A stretch of DNA of 52,799 nucleotides. Source: a virus. Every line of letters begins with the position of its first letter. Within the stretch, counting starts at the first letter, position 1. The notes under the pieces are model-generated. The model was not told where the DNA came from and did not search any database. It saw only the letters and a program-made list of their open reading frames with translations. The stretch is from positions 1 through 52,799 of IMG/VR virus record IMGVR_UViG_3300034108_000798, one strand, 5' to 3'. Both the position numbers and the translations under genes were made by a program. This document shows positions 16,201-25,100 of this stretch, piece by piece.

Positions 16201-18436
16201 CTGCTGGTACTTGATCATTTAAATCTGAATTTAGTGGTATAGCTGCTAGGGCATACTTATTTCCAGTAGCTGTTTGTCCATTTGTTGGCTTTAGATTTTC
16301 TGTGCCAGATACTTCCCAAAGCAGGGCTGGCTTATATATCCAAGAAATATTTTTGTCTGCTACATAGGCCTGCTTGATTGAGCCCATAGATTTCTGGATG
16401 TATCTTGCAATATAGCTTATTTTTCCATCATTATAGATGTTGTTATCCTGAGAGGCTATGTCTATAATGTTCTCTAATTGTCTTGGTTGAGCATCACGAA
16501 TTTGTTCTGTTGTGGTTAACTTTGGATCAGTATTTGATCCCAGCAAAATTACATCTGTTTGCCTTTCTTCTTCAGTTGGCAAGGAGTAGTTTTTGCTCAT
16601 CATAACAAAGTTGTTGTACTCGTCAAAATACATTGCGGTCTGTGTTGCTATGGCTAGATCGTTTAATACCTCTGCTATAGTTTTATCTGGAGAAACAAAG
16701 AAGTATGGAATAATTGGATCGCTTTCTCCGTCAAGTCTTTTAAAGGAGTAGTTGCTAAAACCTATGCTGTCAAAAATTGTTGCAAGTGCGTATGACAAGG
16801 ATGCGTTTGGAATCAAAAGCTCTGGGGCTGACTGAGACTCAAAATAGAAGAAAAGGTCTCTTAGTGATAGCTTAAGCTCTCTACTCTTTAGGTTTGACTG
16901 TGGAAAAGATTCTGAATACAATGTTTTTATTGGAACATAAAAACTTTTTTTAATCTTATTTTCTTCATTATCTATGACAGTAACATCTGAGATTATCTCA
17001 TAAAACTTTATTTGAATATTTTTGTTTATGTATTTTGCAATAATGCTTCCAGTTCCAGTTTTTGGATTCCAAATATTATTTTGATTAAAAGACTGGTCAT
17101 AGTCAAAGAGGGACAGCTCTCCATTAGATGCAAGTAGCTGACCAACTGGCAAACCACTTACCCCAAGATCTGAAGCATTTTTAGTTACTGAGTATGCTAC
17201 TGTTTTTTCAGTTAGATCTACTGTTAGTCTTGGAGAAAGTTCTATTAGGTCTAGGGTTGCTCCAAAACGATTCATTGTTTCAACAACTACCCTGATTCCT
17301 GAAATAAACAAAAACTCTTCATAGTCTAAAATACCAGCCTGAGCTGTATTGTATTTCTTAGGGCTTGTTGTATCTGTTACAAAGTTTGTAAGCTGGTCTA
17401 CGTTTTCATCTACTACGTACCAACCATATTCTGGGTGAAATTCAAGGTAGCCACTGTCTTTCCAAATATAGTATCGCCCAAGGTCATTCGTGTTTTGTTT
17501 TACAAGGTAGGCCTGACCATTTTCATTTTCTGTTGGAAGCATAGTTGTGGAGGCTAGGATTCCATTATTTATAAAGTTTGACCTAAAACTATCTGGAACA
17601 ATAAGTCCATACCCAATTTCTAAGTATCCATCTGTTCCGATTATGGCATCGCCATTATAGCGTACAGAGTTTTTATTAAAGGAAATTGCGTCTAGCCAAA
17701 TATTGTTTTTTAGATATTGGATTTTCCATTTTACTGGGGTTGTTTTATTTTCCTCTCCAAAAAATGGATCTGCAAATATTCCAGATGAGTTGGAGAATGG
17801 TCCAAGATCAACATTTCCAACATTGGTTTGCGTCTTTACAACAATCCTGTTTACTGGAATTTCTTCTTTATATACAACATATGGGGCTACATCTTCTACG
17901 TGGTAATTGCCATTAAGAGTATTGTTTGCAATTCCGTACTCTTTTCCATCCTCAGTCCTATATGAGGTCCAGTATTTAAAAGTATCATTCTTGTCTGGCA
18001 TATAGTATCTTGGCCGATTAAACATGTCAACATTACTGTGATGTAGGTATTTTCCAGTAATTCCGTATCTAAGTTTGTTGATTCCAGACCTTGGCCTAAA
18101 CTTTCCAAAACACTCTTCTAGAGAAAATAAAAGTTTTTCTTTTTCTTTTTTAGGTTTAAAAACAACTGGAGTTTGGCCATCCTCTTCAAAACCACCATCT
18201 ACTAAAACATCAGCATCTGTTGCGCCAGTGTAAAAGTTTCCTAGGTCTTTTGGGTCATAGATGTTTGGTATTGATCCGTATTTTTGAGCAATTCCAAGAA
18301 GTGGACGGTATCTGTAGTTTCCAATATCTGCAATATTTTCAAAGAAATTCATGTTCCATTCTGCAATAACTGCAGCACGAGACTTTATTGTAGAAGAAGT
18401 ACTAAGATGATCGTTTAGCTCTTTGCTTTCAAACAT
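13217..18436 (-). CDS. large tail-tip protein with LamG-like domain (1739 aa)
   Basis: This is the largest minor tail protein, two genes after the tape measure, the usual position of the tail-associated (Tal/hub) protein. The N-terminus begins with a segment common to actinophage minor tail proteins (AAVIAEWNMNFFENIADIGN). The region near residue 1400 (EYEDLEKSRRFYLYLNDTQV, NNMSLFVRGGSHCMFENVYA) looks like a LamG/concanavalin-like carbohydrate-binding domain. The C-terminus (IQLGDIVSINYSD, RFVVYSIDYAKDSSGPSMSL) matches the closing beta domain of tail hub proteins. AGAGG precedes the ATG. No peptidase or hydrolase motif was spotted. Confidence 0.75.
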   Translation of the reverse strand: MFESKELNDHLSTSSTIKSRAAVIAEWNMNFFENIADIGNYRYRPLLGIAQKYGSIPNIYDPKDLGNFYTGATDADVLVDGGFEEDGQTPVVFKPKKEKEKLLFSLEECFGKFRPRSGINKLRYGITGKYLHHSNVDMFNRPRYYMPDKNDTFKYWTSYRTEDGKEYGIANNTLNGNYHVEDVAPYVVYKEEIPVNRIVVKTQTNVGNVDLGPFSNSSGIFADPFFGEENKTTPVKWKIQYLKNNIWLDAISFNKNSVRYNGDAIIGTDGYLEIGYGLIVPDSFRSNFINNGILASTTMLPTENENGQAYLVKQNTNDLGRYYIWKDSGYLEFHPEYGWYVVDENVDQLTNFVTDTTSPKKYNTAQAGILDYEEFLFISGIRVVVETMNRFGATLDLIELSPRLTVDLTEKTVAYSVTKNASDLGVSGLPVGQLLASNGELSLFDYDQSFNQNNIWNPKTGTGSIIAKYINKNIQIKFYEIISDVTVIDNEENKIKKSFYVPIKTLYSESFPQSNLKSRELKLSLRDLFFYFESQSAPELLIPNASLSYALATIFDSIGFSNYSFKRLDGESDPIIPYFFVSPDKTIAEVLNDLAIATQTAMYFDEYNNFVMMSKNYSLPTEEERQTDVILLGSNTDPKLTTTEQIRDAQPRQLENIIDIASQDNNIYNDGKISYIARYIQKSMGSIKQAYVADKNISWIYKPALLWEVSGTENLKPTNGQTATGNKYALAAIPLNSDLNDQVPAVLNHELVNNIIDFGDGILYIGRYNGYFYSNGEVVRYDAVEYNVSVLPSSVVDSNFTGGNVWISSPQEYEDYFSKLSFNGKIYPTGRARIYAEPNYETFDGITRMSNGSVAKHGRGQFGTTVVNHTAGLNPYWTNNENVYGCKMKSAYLFGNLAFEGDTSAGTAGVSKSLATKASRSSVIKNYLSFSHNEETSNKNKLSSTSETVQASALVFNGPSFSSQETPIDFISYVNKPLSGSFKHFGTRMRIVGKLENNEKSVQTPAGATTYFNVPTTTPDENKTISGGSGGIATLLNPENNNGYYFEIAALSEKNIDLYKRSTPNIKKSITRFDATTTSVATVYVSSAATSYPVGSKVMISSGKSATSSPVNLPVYALGTWTVTAATSTTITISGSGFTVANTTGINQTENISLAPATYSADGISNIFFYKLLKNTSYDIQTPVRDPLALPTPTATSLTLDNNLPAVATETTLTASTNSPLILPSGSLAPSIVQAGQRVLLRGQTITSQNGYYKLTNAGNNPPTIVVTSPTTFVMPLPTSGTIPDYVSGGYVSRHVEDGQFGIAVVYEISQITKNVSTLTYTTTTPHGYTTGNRVIISGVNPPIYNSGPPSKWVLTKDEDAIPVRLWSGLSSIIVDDGNFAGQSRVIAEEYTTVYDLAIEYEDLEKSRRFYLYLNDTQVAVVDDPDPLPLNNANNMSLFVRGGSHCMFENVYALANNYSQNSDVSLGPIANKIFTNKTDISSNEAFRKYSINGIVQPTFLSGISPAQPPQYNIFYEEFGSILREMAYFNVKYDKAYPALYSMVSPTFNKLRGYTVSGFFGGAYGAEFLIFNATDTFLFLDETVGNYLRIQGITFTQDSRYELTVDNYFEKTANFANPQIKEDMTILSPTTQKELYNDIKTSRITYGRNQFLLDSIYIQSADTANNLMKWIISKIMKPRKSVGVNIFANPTIQLGDIVSINYSDSSDEVAFEPEKRFVVYSIDYAKDSSGPSMSLYLSEV

Positions 18437-19150
18437 TTAAACCTCTTCTAGGCTTACGCTTATGTTCCATAAATCGTGGTTTGATCCCCCACGTTTTTCA
18501 ACTGAGTAAGTAAAGCTAGAAATATACATTTCAAGAATTTCATTATACTGGCCCAACCTAGAATACTTTAGTGTGTCTTGGTCAGAAAATTCTGTATATT
18601 TATCATAGGCAAGATAAACATAAAAAGGGCCCTTGTAGTTGGTATACCAATCAAGTATTTCCAACCCGCCAGCTCCGCCGTCAGAGGTGTATTGCTGATC
18701 TTTATATAGGGGTGATCCACTAAGCTGAATAGTTTGATTTGGCGTTATGGGATTACTATCATGGTCTATAGAGGTTACTAACTCTTGCTGTCTTCCATAC
18801 TCATCAAATCCTGGAAAGTCAGAAAATGATCTAGATGGGAGCATGCTCCAAGAAGTAGACAACTCTATCTTATCTGCAACATGGTATGACCTCATCCTAC
18901 CATTTATCATTCTTTCCTTTTTTTCAATTCTTAGCGAGTTAAACTGCAAAGCCGATCGATTATCGTCTGATAAAATTAAGAACTCATTAAGCAACTCTTC
19001 TTCTGTTGCAGTTGTTGGCCTAGTTTGTCCAACTTCAAATCCCGACGGAATATAGAACCCACCAACAGCATTACCTGGATTGTTTGCCCAAAGCATTGCT
19101 TGCGGACGACTATACTTTTTCCTATTTGTCATGTATGCATTAGTTGCCAT
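18437..19150 (-). CDS. distal tail protein-like (237 aa)
   Basis: It is located directly after the tape measure gene, the canonical place for the distal tail (Dit) protein. Its beta-rich sequence includes PFYVYLAYDKYTEFS and ends in EMYISSFTYSVEKRGGSNHD and WNISVSLEEV, a typical ending for Dit-like or baseplate-hub proteins. Dit would form the ring that joins the tail tube to the tip. The ATG overlaps the tape-measure stop by one base, with AGGT upstream. Confidence 0.6.
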   Translation of the reverse strand: MATNAYMTNRKKYSRPQAMLWANNPGNAVGGFYIPSGFEVGQTRPTTATEEELLNEFLILSDDNRSALQFNSLRIEKKERMINGRMRSYHVADKIELSTSWSMLPSRSFSDFPGFDEYGRQQELVTSIDHDSNPITPNQTIQLSGSPLYKDQQYTSDGGAGGLEILDWYTNYKGPFYVYLAYDKYTEFSDQDTLKYSRLGQYNEILEMYISSFTYSVEKRGGSNHDLWNISVSLEEV

Positions 19151-22100
19151 TAGAACCTGTTGCCCCTTATTCTTTGAGAGTCAATCATTCTAATTTGACC
19201 CATCACGGTTTGTGCAATTGAGTTAGGGTCTGACTGAGACGCAACGTTTACACTTAAGTTATAATTATACACTGAATTCGAAGATGGTGAGAGAACTTGT
19301 GTAGATGGCACAGAGTTTTTATCAACTGATACAGAAGGTCCTGTAGAGTTAAACATTGGGGTTGTTATGTTTTGAATGTTTGGACTAGACATGCCCTGAA
19401 CATTGCTAAAGGATCCAGAGTTAATCTTGTTAAATAAATCTGTTCCATACTTCCTAACCATAGGTCTTCTTACTACAAATTCTCCAGGAGTTAACATTGC
19501 TGGTACGGTATCTGAGCCTAACGGAGATCCCCCATCTGACATGTAGGACATAACCCTTCCTCCATTAGCCAAGAATCGGTTAGCATTACTTCCGCCTCCG
19601 CTTCTTCCAGTAACGCCAGCCTTGGAAAGAATAGCGTCTGCCTGAGCTTTTGTTATTTTTGCAAGGTAGCTATTTATTAATGCCTCTGCTCTATCGGCAT
19701 TAGACATAGTTACTCCAGCTGCGTCTCTAAGTGCCTTAGAAACTTTAGGGGCAGTGGTAGCGTTATTTAATGCTTGTCTAATCCTATTTGCCTGAGCTGC
19801 TGGGGTGTCAGCGCTTGGATCTAGTGGGTCTGGGCCTGGGTTTCCTGGACCGCCTGGACCGCCTGGGCCTCCAGGGCTTACATCTCCCTCTCGAACTGTC
19901 GTTACTGTATAAACAGTGCTCTTTGGCTTCTCAATTTCATTCCAAGCATCTAGAACCTTTTGAACAATTTTTTCGGCTTCTATAATTGCATCTTTGTAAG
20001 TTTTACTATTTACTCTAGCGAAATCAATATTGTTCTTAATAGTTTCCCATTCAGTTTTTGTTTTGTCCAAAACTTCTAGCTCTTTAATTCTTGATGCTAG
20101 CTCTACTCCAGCCAAGCGGACTCTTTCTGTTGCTGGCTCTATAGAGTTTTCTTCAATTTCAAATATCTGATTTGTAAGAGTTTCTATTCTTTCTTGTATT
20201 TCAATTCTAGATAGTCCATTTTCGCCTCTAATTGCGTCAAGGGCGTTTTGTCTTCCCTGGTTAAGTGCGTCAGTTTGACTTGAGAAGTATCCAGAAGCAG
20301 AAGTTTGTCTTACGTCCTGAATAGCCCTAGCTGCTGCAGAAAGATCGCCACGAGTAATGGCTTCTGCAACTGATAGCTTGCCCTTTTCTTGATCAAGAAC
20401 TTTTTGATTTGCTTTGCGTACCTTTTCTAGTGCTTCTAGCTTATCGTCATAAGTCTTGTTAATAGCATCCTCTTGCTGCTCAATACCACGCAAATCTGCT
20501 TCGTAATCGTCAAGCTGGTATCTTATTCCATCTATCTGATTTTGAGCATCTTCAATAATTTTTTGATCATCTGCTATCTTTAGCTCATACTCTAGAGTTA
20601 GTTTTTTCTCTTGAACGTCAAACGCTTCCATTGCCTTATTAAAGCCTTCATCAAAAACCTGTTGTTTTCCTTCTGGAGTTAGCCTTTCAAATTGCTTTGC
20701 TGCTTCTGCAGTTGCTCTCTGTAATGCAAGCATCTCAGCTATTTGTTGTTGGGTGTAATCTCCAGCAACTATGCCTGCGGCAAGCGCTGCATCCTGAATT
20801 GCTTCATACGCTTCTGCAACAGAATATCCAGACGACCTTAACTGGTTAAATGCTAATACCTGATTCTTTGACTCTTGAGCCTGTTTCTGCTGCTGGTTAA
20901 CATATTGACCAATAGCGATTGCAGAAAGAGCTTTTCCAATATTCTTTAACTGATTTTTAAATCCTATAATTTCTCCAGTTTGCTTGTCAAAATTAAATAG
21001 GGTATTCTTTTTCTTTTCAAACTCTTCTGGATCCATTCCAGCTATAAGGCTGATTAGGTCTTCTCCAGCCCCTAGTCGTCTCATGTCATTTTCAATACCG
21101 CTGAAAAGATTGATTCCAGCTCCGCCTCCAAACAACTTATTGATTGCGTTAGCTGATGCTTCAAAGCCCTTGGTTACACCAATTTGGTTTTTACGAATAT
21201 CTCTAAGTTTTTTCAAGAGGTCGTCTAGTGGGGATGCAGATGGTCCTCCGCCACCGCCTCCGCTAGTGTCTTCTTGTTCTATGTCTACCGCCGATGCGTC
21301 TTTCCCAGCCTCAGTAACTCTTACTGCAGTAACAGTTGCAAAGTCTTCAAAGGCCCTAGCCTTTTGATCTGCAGGTAGTGTTTTCTGCCATGCTCTCCAA
21401 GCATCTTGCATATCCTTATCACCACGCAACTCCATGGTATTAACAAATGCAGAAACATAGTCTTTTCTTTGTTCATTGTCCAGACTTTCGAAATAAGCTT
21501 GGTTTTGTTTAAAGGCTTCAAACTGTGCTTCTCCAACTAGATTTTGAACAAAGTCCATGGTCAACTCTCCCCCATAAGAGTTTATTTGCTCTATCATGTC
21601 TTCCATTTTTTTCTGTGCTTGTGGATTCTTATTGTAGAATTGCATAATTACGCTAGCTTCAAGAACGTTAGCTCCACCCAGCTTTGCCACTTCTTCAAAC
21701 ATGGCCAAGGCTTTTTGAGCTTGTGCTGGAGTTTTAGACTCTATATTTGCAATAAATGTTTTTTGTTGATCTGGCAAAGCCTCGCCATCTTTATCAACAA
21801 ACGCATTCATTAATGCGATTGCACGATTTCCATCAGCGGATCCGATGTTGGTCATGATATTAAGGACCTTTGTCAACTGTTCGCCATCATTACCAAAACT
21901 AGATAGTAGCTGAGTAGCAACCATTGGGTCTAGCTCCTTGCTTGCAAGCATGAGCGTCATCTGGTACTTTTGAGTTTGGTCTAAGGCTGCACTGCCTATT
22001 TGTCCCGTAGCACCCTTAGCAATCTGTCCCTTAACGGGATCGTCTGCGTAAGCCACATCAACAGCCTTCTTGGCTGCATCCATATAAGCACCTTGTCCAA

Positions 22101-25100
22101 AAAACACGTCTTGCTTAGCAAAGTTGTCAAGAACCATTTGAGTTGTTTCCGCATTCTTGATAAGAAGGGCTTCCCTGTCTCGTATATGCTGTGTTGTAAG
22201 CTCTTCTGCTCTTGCCACGTCCCCAGCTGCAACGGCATTGGCAATTCGTTTCTGATATTCTAGATCTAGAGAGTCTACCATTTCTTGCTGCTGCTGCATA
22301 GCAATCATTCCCATGGCAACATTGGTACCAGAGACTTCTCCCAGCTTTGCCATTCTGTCTACTCCAGCTGCAATACCAGTTCCTAAAAGGACTGCTGCAG
22401 ACGATGCAAGAAGTATTCCACTGGCAACTTGTCCGACTACTGGAACAGCGTTTGCCATTAAGCCAGTAGCCCCTAGGGCTGCGGATAACGCAAGTCCTTC
22501 GCTAACTAAAGGAGTTGCAGTAGAGCTTCGAACCTGGCCAGCTTTTATAGTAGCTCCAACCTGATCCTGAGTTTGCTCTATCATTTTTACTCTAACCTCA
22601 AGGGGCTCGTTTATAAGATTTTCTCCATTTGGACCGAATATTTCAATGAGCTTTGCATTAACGTTAATGCCAAAAGATTGATTCCCTAATTCTTTTCCAA
22701 TACTAGCTGCAATGCTTCTTGCTTGTGCTTCATTTAATGCCCCAGAGGCAACGGCAGTTCCTAGCTGATTTACAAGTTGAGCTTGTGTTGCAGAAGACCC
22801 AGAAGTTGCAACACTCTTTCTTAGTGACTCTAGCATACCCTTACCCTGTTCGCTAGTTACAAAAGATTCTCCAAATGTTGTTTTACCCTGCTGAACAGAA
22901 AAGGGAGAAGCGTTATTGGCTCTTTGCTTATCCATAACTTCTCCAGCTGATGCCGTTCCTGCAAATTCTGCATAAGCAAGAATTGCTTTTGAACCAGAGC
23001 CCAAAGTTTCTGTTAATTCTATCGCCTCTTTTTGAGCGGTGTCAAATGCACCCTTTAGAGCAAAGGCAGCCATGGCCAATCCAGAAATAGCAGCAACTGC
23101 AATAGCTACTGGGCCTGGCAACATTGGCAAAATCATTGAAAGTGCCATGATTGGCATCATTAGGTCTTGTGCAACTTTTCCTGCGGCACCAGGCAACATT
23201 GACCCACCCATTACGGCTCCAGAAGCCACCATGCCAACCATACCAGCCCTTCCACCACCAGAGCCTCTTTGCTGAGCTTGAGGAGCCTGGGACCTTAGTG
23301 CAGCATTAGCCCTTCTTGTCTCTACACCCTTTGCAGCCCCCTGCTGTCTGTTATAGGTTGTTTGTCCAGCTTTTTGGTCTGCAACTAATTTGTTTCCAGA
23401 GTAGTAACGTGTGCCAGCTTTTGTTTCTCTAGCTGTAATTCTTTGAGACTGTCCTGGACCAGCAGGGGTTGCCAGCTTTTGCTTTGCCTTAGTCTCTTTG
23501 ACTGTTTCTTTTTTGTTTTCTTTTACTGCCTTTGTAGCTGCAACTTTTTCTTTTGTTGCTTTTTCTGTAGCTTTTGTTTCTTTGTTAATTACAGAAGCTT
23601 GTTTTGCGGTAGCACTTGTTTTTGCTTTTTCTGCTTCTTGAGATTTTGCGAATGCCCTAGCAGACTCGTCTTTTTGAGCTTTAGTAAGTTTGTCAACTTT
23701 GGCCTTTGCCCTAGCGTCAGCCTTTGCTGTTGCCGCTTCTTGATTTTTCTTAACAGCTTCATCCTTAGAAGGATCGTATTTTCTACTTCCTAATGTTTCA
23801 TAAAAACCTTTTCCTGGATTCTTCTTTGCAAAATCATCCCTAGATTTTAGAACTGACGCAGCAAGCCTTCCTTGATTTGGTTTTGGATCTCTTCTTGCCA
23901 GCTCTTGCATAACTTTTGATCCGCCAGCAGTAGAAGGAGATATTCCCTGACTTAACAGCTTTAACTGTTTGTTAAGTTCTTTTTGCGATACGCCCAGCTT
24001 TTTGGCTAGAGCCTCTTGCCCCTTTGGATCCATCATGCCCTTTAAAGCATTCTGGGTGCTTTTTGTTCCGCCGCCGCCTTTTTCTAGATTAGCTTGAGCA
24101 GCGTACCTATTAACCATTGGGTCATCTGCCAGCAAGCTCCTGGCCATCCAGGACTTGGTGGGGACTTGTCTTCCAGCTACTGAAATCTTGTAGCTAGACT
24201 GCTTAACGTGAGCAGCATCTGGAGTTGCTTTAAGGAGAGATCGTTCTTGACTTGAAGAAATTTTTCTTCCCTCTTGTCTCATTTTTTCAAGTTCTGCTTT
24301 TTTGGCAGCCATTTCTTTATCCATGCCAGCCCAGGACTTTAGTTCGGTTTGCCTTCTGACCTCGTCTGGAGAGCTACTGAACCCACTACCCGCAACTTCT
24401 CTTTTTGCAATTGCCCTAACATAGTCTACGTCGCCCGTACCGTTTCTAAACCCAGGAATATTTCCAGAAATTAATGCTTGAATAAATCCACGATATTTTT
24501 CTGCTTTTTCTGCTGGGATAACTGCTTCTCCAGGAGAGAGCATGGCTGGAACAACGTCTCCAGCACCCTTTGGCCCAGGCACTGAAAGAATTCCAGAAGC
24601 TAGCTTCTTAGGAGATTTTGCTCCTCTTCCTATAGCCATTGGAGTTCCAGCAAAAGCAGCTTGCTTTAAGATTGCTCTTTCGTATGCGGCAGTCAATCCA
24701 TTTATAGCTGCTGCTTCAGAAGTAAATGTTTGTTTTAGTTTTGTATGCACCTGATCTAGAGAGGCTGCTACTGCAGCTGCCTCTAGCTGTTGCTGAGTCA
24801 TGTACTCAGTTTGCATTCCTAGCTGTGTGCTAGCACTTCCAGCTTTATTCATTGCGGTTTTAAAGAATACAAATCCCTTTATTACGTTTGCTACACCGTT
24901 AGCAATAAGACCAAAGCCCATTAGGAATATTGGACCAATTACTCCAGCAATAGCTGTTAGGCCAACAACAAATCCCTTTGCGCCTTCATCTAGCTCATCA
25001 AACTTTTTAAGTACGCTAGTTCCAAACTCTAGCAGTGGGGTAACTGCCTTTAGGAATGCCTCGCCAAGTGGTACGAGAGTTACTTTAATGTCTTCCAAAG

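Noticed and set aside
19820-19880. Collagen-like Gly-Pro-Gly-Gly tract in the tape measure as a hydroxylation substrate
   Set aside because: It is too short (about 13 residues) and not a regular Gly-X-Y collagen repeat; it reads as a linker in an internal tail protein.
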